From Frigidibacter sp. RF13 (GTDB lineage Bacteria > Pseudomonadota > Alphaproteobacteria > Rhodobacterales > Rhodobacteraceae), in the NCBI RefSeq assembly GCF_026626305.1, contig NZ_JAPNUE010000012.1, positions 1-64,000 of the forward strand: DNA of 64,000 nt, in the 5' to 3' direction. Position numbers and translations under genes: made by a program. The notes under the pieces are model-generated. The model worked only from the letters and a program-made list of their open reading frames with translations, ran no database searches and was not told the origin of the DNA. Below, piece after piece: positions 55,999 to 63,014 of the stretch (the first letter of the stretch is position 1; every line of letters starts with the position of its first letter).

Positions 55999-56205
55999 AT
56001 GAGCCGCGCATACCAGGACCTCGGTCTGTCGCCTGAGGTCTCGCTCCTTAAGGTGCTGCGCACGGCGATCCGGCGGTTGCACCCCGACACGCTCGCGGTT
56101 CGCAGCTGGCGCGATGCGCGCAAGCGCTACTACCGCGAGCTCTTGCTGGCCCATGCAGCCGCACAGGCCGCCACTGAGGCCCCTCAGCCCGCGGAAGCGG
56201 GCTGA
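55999..56205 (+). CDS. Small basic protein, J-domain-like helix pair
   Basis: A 68-residue protein starts one base after the preceding stop, with GGGAGG upstream. The segment YQDLGLSPEVSLLKVLRTAIRRLHPDTL resembles the start of a J domain, including HPD in the expected place between two helices, and is followed by a second basic helix (WRDARKRYYRELLLAHAAAQ). A miniature DnaJ-like co-chaperone is possible; chance resemblance cannot be excluded. Confidence 0.5.
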   Translation: MSRAYQDLGLSPEVSLLKVLRTAIRRLHPDTLAVRSWRDARKRYYRELLLAHAAAQAATEAPQPAEAG

Positions 56206-56279
56206 TTTCTCTCCTCTTTTGCCATCCAACCCTGATCCGGCTTCGTGGCCCGGGTTTCTCATCCTGAAAGGAGCCCATC

Positions 56280-56720
56280 GTGGCTGACTATTTCACCCAA
56301 TTCTCCTGCGTCCTGGACGTGGGCACGGCTGACAAGGCCATTACTGCGCTTGAAATCCTCGAGCGGTTGCACCTGGCAGAAGAGGACTCTGATGAACCCG
56401 AGTTCTCGGGCTTCGCCGTTTCGCTTCAGGACGGCCCCGGCAGTTCGATCCTCTGGTTCCATGATGACGACGGCCAGGGCGATGTCGAAGGCGTCATCCG
56501 CTTCGTGCTGCGGCTGGCGGAAGCTCTCGACCTTACCGGCCTCTGGGGTTTCGACTATGCCCATACCTGTTCCCGGCCCCGGCTGGAAGCGTTTGGCGGC
56601 GGCGCGCATGTCATCGACCTCGGTGCGCGAAAGAGCGTCGGCTGGATCAGCACCCATGAATGGTTGACCGCTGCGCTGAATGGCGAAGACGACGACGCGG
56701 CGGAGGCGCTGGTCGCATGA
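56280..56720 (+). CDS. Conserved plasmid protein of unknown function
   Basis: The 146-residue acidic protein uses GTG 56280 with AAAGGAG upstream. It reads as one alpha/beta domain (EPEFSGFAVSLQDGPGSSIL, WFHDDDGQGDVEGVIRFVLRL, GFDYAHTCSRPRLEAFGGGA). The stop codon overlaps the start of the next gene as ATGA, so the two are translated together. I do not recognise the family. Confidence 0.65.
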   Translation: MADYFTQFSCVLDVGTADKAITALEILERLHLAEEDSDEPEFSGFAVSLQDGPGSSILWFHDDDGQGDVEGVIRFVLRLAEALDLTGLWGFDYAHTCSRPRLEAFGGGAHVIDLGARKSVGWISTHEWLTAALNGEDDDAAEALVA

Positions 56721-57595
56721 ACACTGCCGTTTCTTCCCGCGCCCCCGCCTCTTTCCCCATCCCGGAATTCGGCCGCAGTGTCGATGGCCTGACAGTCGCC
56801 CGGATCGGCGATGCCGCCTATGCCATGATCCCCACGGCTGATGGCCGGTATTTCCTCGGCGGCGGCTGGCGCCTCTCCAAACCCCTGTCGGATTGGAAGC
56901 GGTCCGACTTCTACGGTCATGGCGGCGAAGTTTCCGACGAGGTGGCTTTCCGCGTCCTCGTTCTGGAACAGGCCGAGCATCAGGGCGAGAAGGCCGGTCT
57001 ACGTCGGCAGGAATTCCGCGCGCACGCCAACACGCCCTGGGGACCATCGCAGGGCGCGGTCCGCTACGGCGAGGAGGTGGTGTTCCACTCGACCTCCGGC
57101 CATGGCGGGTTCCACCTGACGGCGGACCGCAATGCCCAAGTCCATCCGCTACTTCGAAACCCGGGCGGTTGGTACGAGGAGGATGCCGCCTGGGCCGCTG
57201 TCGCGACCGCCTGGCCCAATCTCTTCACGGGCCTTGAGTGCCGTGAGGCCGACGAAACTCTGCGCCACAGCTGGCCGGATGCCTGGGAGGCGATCCATGG
57301 CCGGGCGCTCAAGCCCGGCGAGTCCCGCAGGCGTGACGGCGAACCCTTTGTCCGCGACCATGCGACCGACTGGGTGGTGATCTCGGCGATCTATTCCGAC
57401 CAGCATCGCGGCTTCACCGAGGTGATCGCCACACGGGGTGGGCGGCGCGATCCGAAATCCGAGGAGCGTCGCTTCCTTGTCCCTTCCCGGGAGTACAAGG
57501 TAGGCCCCTTCGGCTTCGTCATCGATGAGGCGCGCCATGCCGTCTATGACGGCCCGTCGAGCTTCATCGGGTGGCGGGGCAGGGCAGGGGGGTGA
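56717..57595 (+). CDS. DUF7007-like protein
   Basis: The 292-residue protein starts at ATG 56717, inside the previous stop (ATGA). A central block, TPWGPSQGAVRYGEEVVFHS followed by GHGGFHL and later GWYEEDAAWA, is what I associate with DUF7007, a domain found in large plasmid helicase/methylase-like proteins and as short stand-alone forms. The C-terminal part (DHATDWVVISAIYSDQHRGF, ERRFLVPSREY) is beta-rich. No catalytic motif is evident. Confidence 0.6.
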   Translation: MNTAVSSRAPASFPIPEFGRSVDGLTVARIGDAAYAMIPTADGRYFLGGGWRLSKPLSDWKRSDFYGHGGEVSDEVAFRVLVLEQAEHQGEKAGLRRQEFRAHANTPWGPSQGAVRYGEEVVFHSTSGHGGFHLTADRNAQVHPLLRNPGGWYEEDAAWAAVATAWPNLFTGLECREADETLRHSWPDAWEAIHGRALKPGESRRRDGEPFVRDHATDWVVISAIYSDQHRGFTEVIATRGGRRDPKSEERRFLVPSREYKVGPFGFVIDEARHAVYDGPSSFIGWRGRAGG

Positions 57596-57675
57596 TCCCC
57601 CTTACAGCGGCTGCCCGGTCATCGGTCGGGCGCCCGCCAGAGGGAGAGGTGGGCGGGTGGTTCCGTGACGGGTTT

Positions 57676-57720
57676 CAGGGTGGGAGAGAGTCTCCTGCCG
57701 CCCTTCGCGGAGTGATCCCG
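57676..57720 (+). promoter_or_regulatory. Structured leader (motif C)
   Basis: GGAGA/TCTCC (57683-57695) form a hairpin flanked by CA/TG pairing, followed by CGCCCTTC and GGAG before ATG 57721. It has the same order of elements as the leaders at 46942 and 48895, with different stem bases. Confidence 0.45.
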
Positions 57721-58281
57721 ATGACTGCACCCATTTCACAAACTGCCTTCCGGGGCCCCGGCGACAACCTGGTCGGCGAGGCCATCGCCCATTTGCGACT
57801 CGCGGGCCGCTTGCCCCTGCGGATCAGCTGCAGCTGCTGCGCGCATTGGGACGATGCGGCGCTCGATCAGCTGCACTTCGACCGCGATGTCGATCTCGGC
57901 ACCTGCGGTGACCTGGCCGCGGCCATGACCGTAGCCAGCAAAGCTGTCGCTTCCGGCCATATCGACGCCGGCCGCGATGCGGTCCTGCGACTGGTGCCGC
58001 AGTTCGTCACCATCCTCGATGCCGAACATGGCGTCGTTCTGGCGGGCGCCGTGCAGGCGGGCCGCATCCACTGGTGCGCTCCGGTCAACGGCGACGCCGA
58101 GGCGCGGCGCGTGGTGGCTGAGGCTTGCGGGCTTCGGGCCGAAGCGCGCGCAGCAACGGACGCCGGCGATCCCGCTGCCGCTGCGCTGCTCGCCCGCGCC
58201 CGCGTGCTGGAAGGGCGGCTGGTCGACCCTTTCTGGCGCGACCTTGCAGCGGCCGCAGTCGATCTCGCCCTGGCCGCCTGA
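57721..58281 (+). CDS. Conserved plasmid protein of unknown function with a CSCC motif
   Basis: The 186-residue alanine-rich protein contains SCSCCAHWDDAALDQLHFD near residue 36, a possible metal or redox site with three close cysteines, then DVDLGTCGDLAAAMTVAS. The C-terminal half is a helical coiled coil (ARRVVAEACGLRAEARAATD onward). It is preceded by the shared hairpin leader. Function unknown. Confidence 0.6.
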   Translation: MTAPISQTAFRGPGDNLVGEAIAHLRLAGRLPLRISCSCCAHWDDAALDQLHFDRDVDLGTCGDLAAAMTVASKAVASGHIDAGRDAVLRLVPQFVTILDAEHGVVLAGAVQAGRIHWCAPVNGDAEARRVVAEACGLRAEARAATDAGDPAAAALLARARVLEGRLVDPFWRDLAAAAVDLALAA

Positions 58282-58346
58282 TCCTTCCCTCCTTCCAGAA
58301 ACCCGCCCCCGGCAAAAGACCGGGCCATGCAAATGAGGAACCGCTC

Positions 58347-58991
58347 ATGCCCCAAGTGATCGCCACGACCGTCTATCGCCTTGATGAACTTCCCGAAGGC
58401 GCCAAGGACAGGGCACGCGCCTGGTATCGCGAGGGCGGCTTCGACCATGACTGGTACGACGCCGTCTATGAGGATTTCCAGCGCATCGCGGAGATCCTCG
58501 GCATCCGCCTGAAGAGCCGGACCGTTCGACTAGTCGGCGGTCGCTCCCGCGAGGAACCGTGCATCTGGTTCACCGGCTTCTGGTCGCAGGGTGATGGCGC
58601 GGCTTGGGAAGGCTCCTACTCCTACCGGAAATCTGCCGCTGCGGAACTTCGCGCCTATGCGCCGCAGGATCAGGCCCTGCACCGCATCGGGGAGACCTTG
58701 CAGGCGGTGCAGCGGCAGAATTTCTACCAGCTGCGCGCCGAGGTCACCCACCGCGGCAATTACTACCATGCCTTCACCATGGCCGTCTCTGTGACGCGGG
58801 ACAGTTCGGCCTCGGCGGAGATCGTCGGCGATGCCGAGGCCATCGTCATCGGCGCCCTGCGCGATCTTGCCAACTGGCTCTACCGCCAGCTCGAGCGGGA
58901 ATACGACTACCTGACCTCGGATGAAGCTGTCGACGAGACGCTGGTCGCCAACGGCTATACCTTCACCGAGGAAGGGCGGCGCTTCGGATAG
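58347..58991 (+). CDS. Putative 'antitoxin of toxin-antitoxin stability system' protein
   Basis: The 214-residue protein begins MPQVIATTVYRLDELPEGAK and has an aromatic-rich core (WFTGFWSQGDGAAWEGSYSY) and an LYRQLEREYDYLTSDEAVDE tail. I recall near-identical proteins annotated as antitoxins of stability systems, but no toxin gene lies next to it and no DNA-binding motif is visible, so that label should be treated cautiously. A GCCCGGCAAAAGACCGGGC-like hairpin precedes the start. It ends the co-directional cluster that starts at 54765. Confidence 0.6.
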   Translation: MPQVIATTVYRLDELPEGAKDRARAWYREGGFDHDWYDAVYEDFQRIAEILGIRLKSRTVRLVGGRSREEPCIWFTGFWSQGDGAAWEGSYSYRKSAAAELRAYAPQDQALHRIGETLQAVQRQNFYQLRAEVTHRGNYYHAFTMAVSVTRDSSASAEIVGDAEAIVIGALRDLANWLYRQLEREYDYLTSDEAVDETLVANGYTFTEEGRRFG

Positions 58992-59036
58992 CCGTCCCGA
59001 AACCCGTTTTCGCCCGTTCCGAATCCCGGTCGCGCG

Positions 59037-59327
59037 CTACCGGTTGCTGTGGATCCAGCGCGACAGCAATTGCCGGTCCCGAAAACATTCATCCGGCACG
59101 GCGCGGTGTTTGATCCGCGCCAGCCGTTCGGCAAAGGCGACCTGTTTCGAGGTCGGCTGGCTGATGTCAGCAGGCTTCAGCTTCGCCTGCGCCTCGATCC
59201 AGGCGCTGAGCGAGCGACGGTCCTGTTGGACCTCCCAGGGAAGCAGGCTCTGGTTTCGCAGCTCCAGCGACCGCGCATAGGCGATCTGGCGTTCGGTGGC
59301 GGGCAAGGCGAAGGGGGCAGCGTCCAT
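59037..59327 (-). CDS. Small protein with an internal repeat, unknown
   Basis: A 96-residue protein starting at ATG 59327 with GGGAGA upstream; a longer frame to 59468 is unlikely. It contains two similar segments: ATERQIAYARSLELRNQSLL and TSKQVAFAERLARIKHRAVP, each followed by a basic or aromatic stretch. The duplication suggests two copies of a short helical unit, possibly nucleic-acid binding. It is divergent from the antirestriction gene. Confidence 0.55.
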   Translation of the reverse strand: MDAAPFALPATERQIAYARSLELRNQSLLPWEVQQDRRSLSAWIEAQAKLKPADISQPTSKQVAFAERLARIKHRAVPDECFRDRQLLSRWIHSNR

Positions 59328-59493
59328 GATGGGTCTCCCATGCGGATCCTTCCTACCAATATAGAACAGATAGGGAACATAATCAACGCCGCGACCGCCG
59401 GAGAGGGAGAGTTGGGCCGGAAATCGGGCGCGTTCGGGCGGGCCGAGAGAACCGCCGGGGCGTGCCATTCACCCTTGATCCGGAGGATTCCCG

Positions 59494-59916
59494 ATGACCC
59501 ACGCTGCAATTGCCCAGAAACCTGCCACCCTTGTGCCCGAGGCGCGCCGCATGGCGTTCCTGCCCGAACTCTTCAGCCCCACTCTGATGCTGATCGGCGA
59601 GCGGTCCGTCTATCAGTTCATGTCCTGGCTGGCCCCCGATGATTACGCCGGAGGTCTCTGGCACTTCCACGAGCGGGGCGGCCAGCCCCTGTTCATGTCG
59701 CCCGACGCTGACAAGCGGTTCCGCATCTTCTGCGAGACCAACGGCTATATGGGCGAGGTCTCGGCCGAGGCCGCCGGGATCATCGCAACGCTCTTTGCCT
59801 TGTCCCATCTCTCGTTCCGGCATGAGGCCGACCAACTGTCCGAGGCCTATATGCGGCTTTACGAGTTCGCGGGCGACCATCCCGAGGCTGGCGAGATGTT
59901 TAAGGCGATCGACTGA
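59494..59916 (+). CDS. Antirestriction protein, ArdB/KlcA family
   Basis: The 140-residue protein matches ArdB/KlcA: RRMAFLPELFSPTLMLIGER, VYQFMSWLAPDDYAGGLWHF, LFMSPDADKRFRI and the acidic C-terminal helix. These plasmid proteins inhibit type I restriction during plasmid establishment without mimicking DNA charge. Start ATG 59494 has CCGGAGGA upstream. It sits just left of the second 997-bp repeat, hence inside the bracketed segment. Confidence 0.9.
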   Translation: MTHAAIAQKPATLVPEARRMAFLPELFSPTLMLIGERSVYQFMSWLAPDDYAGGLWHFHERGGQPLFMSPDADKRFRIFCETNGYMGEVSAEAAGIIATLFALSHLSFRHEADQLSEAYMRLYEFAGDHPEAGEMFKAID

Positions 59917-59959
59917 CGTGGGCAGCCCGCAAACTGGCTAGCAAGTCCTGGCCCTGTCG

Positions 59960-59987
59960 CACCCTCCGGCGGTTTCGTCGGGGGGTG
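59960..59987 (+). terminator. Hairpin after the antirestriction gene
   Basis: CACCCTCCG pairs with CGGGGGGTG (one G-T pair) around ten bases, 43 bp past the stop codon. Only a weak T-content follows. No gene is seen from 59917 to the repeat at 60071. Confidence 0.5.
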
Positions 59988-60697
59988 TTCGCATTTGTTC
60001 GGCGTAGTTTGGCACGGGCGGCAATCATCATGGGTCGCCCGCTGTGGCATGCGGATTTCCACGGCTGCACGGCCCCGGGCATCGACGGGCCTTTGCCAGA
60101 CCATCATCGACGCAGCGGTTGGTAGGGCAGGGGGAGGAGGGCAATGCCCTACTGCCAAATCGTCATTGAGGTGGGCAGTTGAACTCGTCGTGTCAGCCCG
60201 GATCGACCAGCTTCTTTGGCCAGTTGCGGCTTGGTCGTTCGAACATCGTCCGTTTTCTGCCATCACGCTGGCAGACCAGAACCAGTGGAGCGGCGGGAGC
60301 CGCGCGGCTGCAGGCCAAGGGGGAAGGCGCAAGCTGGCCTGGCGTCGGCAGTGGTGGTTCACATCGCCGGTGGCGCTTGTCCTGCCTCTCCTGACGGGCT
60401 TTCAGGGTCGCCTTGATCTCCGTGGGTCTTCTGTCCCAGCCCGCGTCCAAACGGCCTCTGGTGATGGGCTGATCTGCCCGAAGGACGTCTTCGCCTCGAC
60501 CGCTTCGGCGCAACAGCGTCGTCACAACTTTCTTCCCCTGCCGGTGCGGGCACCGTCATTCCTCGCGGGACAAGAAAGTTCCTCCTGTGCTGTCAGGGTC
60601 CCCAAGGGGACTGCGCCAGTGGTCGCCTCCGGGCTGTCGATCGCCATCGAGGCCGCAAGGACGCGGGCCCGAAACAGAGAGAAAACGGAGAAAGAAC

Positions 60698-61024
60698 ATG
60701 GCGACCATCGGCACCTTCAAGAAGACCGGCAACGAGTACACCGGCGAAATCTTCACCCTCAGCCTGCAGGCCAAGGGCGTGCGCCTCGTCCCCGATCTGC
60801 GGGCCTCGGGCGAGAACGCCCCCAGCCACCGGGTCCTGGTTGGCCGCGCCGAGATCGGCGCCGCCTGGACGAAGAAATCGAACGACAGCGGCCGCGAATA
60901 CCTGGGCCTGAAGCTGGACGATCCGAGCTTCGCCGCGCCCATCTACGCCAACCTCTTCGATGACGAAGACGGCGAGGGCTACAGCCTCATCTGGTCCCGC
61001 CCCAACACCCGCCGCGGCGACTGA
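60698..61024 (+). CDS. DUF736 family protein, copy 2
   Basis: The 108-residue product is identical to the one at 52070, including its upstream region and terminator, because both lie in the 997-bp repeat. An expression difference is unlikely unless promoters lie outside the repeat. Its role is as uncertain as that of the first copy. Confidence 0.9.
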   Translation: MATIGTFKKTGNEYTGEIFTLSLQAKGVRLVPDLRASGENAPSHRVLVGRAEIGAAWTKKSNDSGREYLGLKLDDPSFAAPIYANLFDDEDGEGYSLIWSRPNTRRGD

Positions 61025-61038
61025 TCGCATCAGGCAAA

Positions 61039-61062
61039 GGCCCCGGTCGAAAGACCGGGGCC
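61039..61062. terminator. 10-bp stem with GAAA tetraloop, second copy
   Basis: Identical to the hairpin at 52411-52434, 14 bp past the DUF736 stop. Confidence 0.65.
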
Positions 61063-61189
61063 GAAGCGAAACAAGGCGCAGCCAAAATGAAAGTACCGCT
61101 CGACGCCAAAGTCTGTGCGCTCCCCTCCGGATTTGGTTCCCGGATGGGAGCGGCATGACGAAACAGGCCCAAGGCATCATGCGGCGAAC

Positions 61190-61237
61190 TTGACCTCGTC
61201 TATGCACGAGAATACGCTGATTAGCGAATAAGCGTAT
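61190..61237 (+). promoter_or_regulatory. Promoter and operator of the XRE/ImmA genes
   Basis: TTGACC at 61190-61195 and TACGCT at 61213-61218 are 17 bases apart. CGCTGATTAGCG (61215-61226) is a near-perfect palindrome lying over the -10, and ATACGCT/AGCGTAT (61212-61237) form an outer inverted repeat. The core recurs at 62367-62378. Confidence 0.6.
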
Positions 61238-61251
61238 CATGGTGGAGGAGC

Positions 61252-61578
61252 ATGACCGACAGAGCGGATACCTTCGGACGCGCCATAAGCCAAGCGCGTA
61301 AGGCGCGATCTTGGAGCCAGAAAGAGTTGGCCCAAAAGATCTTGCGTGAGGACGCGGAAGCGATTTCACCGCAGTATCTCAATGACATCGAGCACGACCG
61401 GCGCAGCCCCTCATCCGACCGGATGGTCCAGCAATTTGCAGACATTCTCAGCATCGAAGCGGACTGGCTGTACTACCTAGCCGGCAAGTTTCCCGCAGAC
61501 CTGCGGGAACGGAAGCTCTCGCAGCAGGAAGTCGCCAACGTGATGGTCGCCTTCCGCGGCAAGCCAGAAAGCAAGTGA
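61252..61578 (+). CDS. XRE-family transcriptional regulator
   Basis: The 108-residue protein has a helix-turn-helix of the lambda-repressor type at about residues 8-70 (FGRAISQARKARSWSQKELA, ISPQYLNDIEHDRRSPSS, DRMVQQFADIL). The helical tail may bind the ImmA/IrrE peptidase that follows 11 bp later; in known XRE-ImmA pairs the peptidase inactivates the repressor on a stress signal. GGAGGAG precedes ATG 61252. A palindrome over its own promoter and a matching one ahead of the ubiquitin-like genes are its probable binding sites. Confidence 0.9.
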   Translation: MTDRADTFGRAISQARKARSWSQKELAQKILREDAEAISPQYLNDIEHDRRSPSSDRMVQQFADILSIEADWLYYLAGKFPADLRERKLSQQEVANVMVAFRGKPESK

Positions 61579-61589
61579 GGCGGTAGCGG

Positions 61590-62315
61590 ATGGTGAGGTA
61601 CGTTCGTGACACGACAGGGCGTTTCTCTCAGCGTCCGCACTACAAGCCCGAAGAACTCGACCGTGAATGCGAAAACATCATCACGGGGTTCCTGAAGAAC
61701 AAATACGGCAAGGCCGAGTTCCCGGTCACGACCGACGATCTCACGCTCCTGATCGAGCGCGACACCGAAGATTTCGACGGTTACGCTGACCTGTCCTCTT
61801 ATGGCCCTGAGGTAGAGGGCTTGACCGAGTTCCAGCCGGGCCGGAAACCGATCGTCCGCATCGCCGAGAACCTGTCCAACGACGAACGGCGCGAGAATCG
61901 CCTCCGCACGACCCTGACCCACGAGTACGGGCATGTGCATTTCCATGCCTATCTTTGGGAGGTCGAACCGCCCGGCGCCGATCTGCTCCGGCGGAATCCG
62001 AATGCCAACAAACAGATTTGCAAGCGAGACACGATGCTGGAAGCCGTCCAAACCGACTGGATGGAATGGCAAGCGGGCCATGCCTGCGGCGCGCTCTTGA
62101 TGCCGGTGTCCTATATCCGCCGCGTCGTCGGGGCATATCAGGAAGCGAACGGGCTGTTCGGCGTCATCGGCACCGGTACCGAACACGGTCAGACCCTGAT
62201 CGCGCGGGTTCAGGAAGCGTTCCAGGTGTCGGCGGATGCTGCCCGGGTGCGGCTTCTCCGGCTGAACATCTTGGGCGTAACGTCCGCGGGACCTTCCCTC
62301 TTCGACCACCTGTAA
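61590..62315 (+). CDS. ImmA/IrrE family zinc metallopeptidase
   Basis: The 241-residue protein carries the HExxH zincin motif as HEYGH (111-115) after RLRTTLTHE, with a later acidic segment (DWMEWQAGHACGALLMP) typical of the third ligand region. ImmA/IrrE peptidases cleave or release cognate XRE repressors to switch on neighbouring genes. The partner regulator lies just upstream. It is therefore the likely on-switch of the DUF2188-ubiquitin-E1 genes. The signal it senses is unknown. Confidence 0.92.
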   Translation: MVRYVRDTTGRFSQRPHYKPEELDRECENIITGFLKNKYGKAEFPVTTDDLTLLIERDTEDFDGYADLSSYGPEVEGLTEFQPGRKPIVRIAENLSNDERRENRLRTTLTHEYGHVHFHAYLWEVEPPGADLLRRNPNANKQICKRDTMLEAVQTDWMEWQAGHACGALLMPVSYIRRVVGAYQEANGLFGVIGTGTEHGQTLIARVQEAFQVSADAARVRLLRLNILGVTSAGPSLFDHL

Positions 62316-62352
62316 ACAATGCCGTCGGCTCAAGAATCGGCTGGCCTTGTTT

Positions 62353-62383
62353 TTGACATCAAAATACGCTAATTAGCGGATAC
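62353..62383 (+). promoter_or_regulatory. Promoter and operator of the ubiquitin-like operon
   Basis: TTGACA at 62353-62358 is followed by a perfect palindrome CGCTAATTAGCG (62367-62378) and a GGATAC-like -10 near 62378. The same operator core lies over the XRE promoter at 61215-61226. An operator placed between -35 and -10 fits repression. Confidence 0.65.
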
Positions 62384-62429
62384 GCGGAACCGCAGTTCCG
62401 CGATGTAACAGGTCAAGGAGACCGGAACG

Positions 62430-62663
62430 ATGAGCAAGGGGCCGAAAACCCACCATGTCGTCCCGAACCCGAACGGGGGATGGGACGTGAAGCGCGGTGG
62501 CGCTGAACGCGCCAGCAGCCACCACGAAACCAAGCGCGAAGCCATCGAGAGCGGCCGCACCGTCAGCCGCAATCAGGACACCGAGCTGCGCATCCACAAC
62601 CAGGACGGCCGCATCGCCAGCAGCGACAGCCACGGCGGCGACCCGTTCCCGCCCAAGGGCTGA
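62430..62663 (+). CDS. DUF2188 domain-containing protein
   Basis: The 77-residue protein starts at ATG 62430 behind AAGGAGA. It shows the DUF2188 pattern: HHVVPNPNGGWDVKRGGAER, the helix THREAIESGRTVSRNQ-like segment (here HHETKREAIESGRTVSRNQ), and LRIHNQDGRIASSDSHG. The fold is a small alpha/beta domain with no established biochemical role. As first gene of the operon that follows with the multiubiquitin protein and E1, it may be an accessory factor of that system. Confidence 0.85.
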   Translation: MSKGPKTHHVVPNPNGGWDVKRGGAERASSHHETKREAIESGRTVSRNQDTELRIHNQDGRIASSDSHGGDPFPPKG

Positions 62664-62684
62664 ACCGCAGAAAGGAGGAAAAAA

Positions 62685-63014
62685 ATGAACGACGATCACA
62701 AACCCCGTCGCAACGGCAACAACTACCCCGACAACCACGGCCACGGTGGTCACGACGATAACGACAACCACCAAGACAAGGACATCACCATCGTAGTGAA
62801 TGGCCGCGAGAAGACCGTGACCGGCAAGGAAGTCACTTTCGCGCAGCTCGTGGAGCTCGCCTTCGAAACGCCGCCGACGGGCGAGAACATTGTCTTCACG
62901 ATCACCTACCGACGCGGCCAGGGCGAAAAGCCCGAAGGCTCGCTCGTCGAGGGCGAGACCGTGAAAATCAAGAAGGGCATGATCTTCAATGTCACCGCTA
63001 CTGATAAGTCGTAG
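62685..63014 (+). CDS. Multiubiquitin-domain protein (ubiquitin-like modifier)
   Basis: The 109-residue protein has a strong ribosome site (AAAGGAGG). Residues 1-32 are a hydrophilic Asn/Asp/His-rich tail. Residues about 33-106 form one beta-grasp domain of the bacterial multiubiquitin type: ITIVVNGREKTVTGKEVTFA, ENIVFTITYRRGQGEKPEGSL, VKIKKGMIFNVTATDKS. Unlike ubiquitin it does not end in Gly-Gly but in a DKS tail, so conjugation may need processing or a non-classical mechanism. The E1-like gene overlaps its end by 26 bp, tying the two products together. Confidence 0.85.
   Translation: MNDDHKPRRNGNNYPDNHGHGGHDDNDNHQDKDITIVVNGREKTVTGKEVTFAQLVELAFETPPTGENIVFTITYRRGQGEKPEGSLVEGETVKIKKGMIFNVTATDKS

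Larger units (their letters stand above)
60071..61067 (+). repeat. 997-bp direct repeat, right copy
   Basis: Same sequence as 51443-52439. Flanks differ abruptly at both ends (GC then TTC/CAC on the left; T versus G right after GAAGC on the right), so the boundaries are sharp. Its first 627 bp carry no supported gene. Confidence 0.93.
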
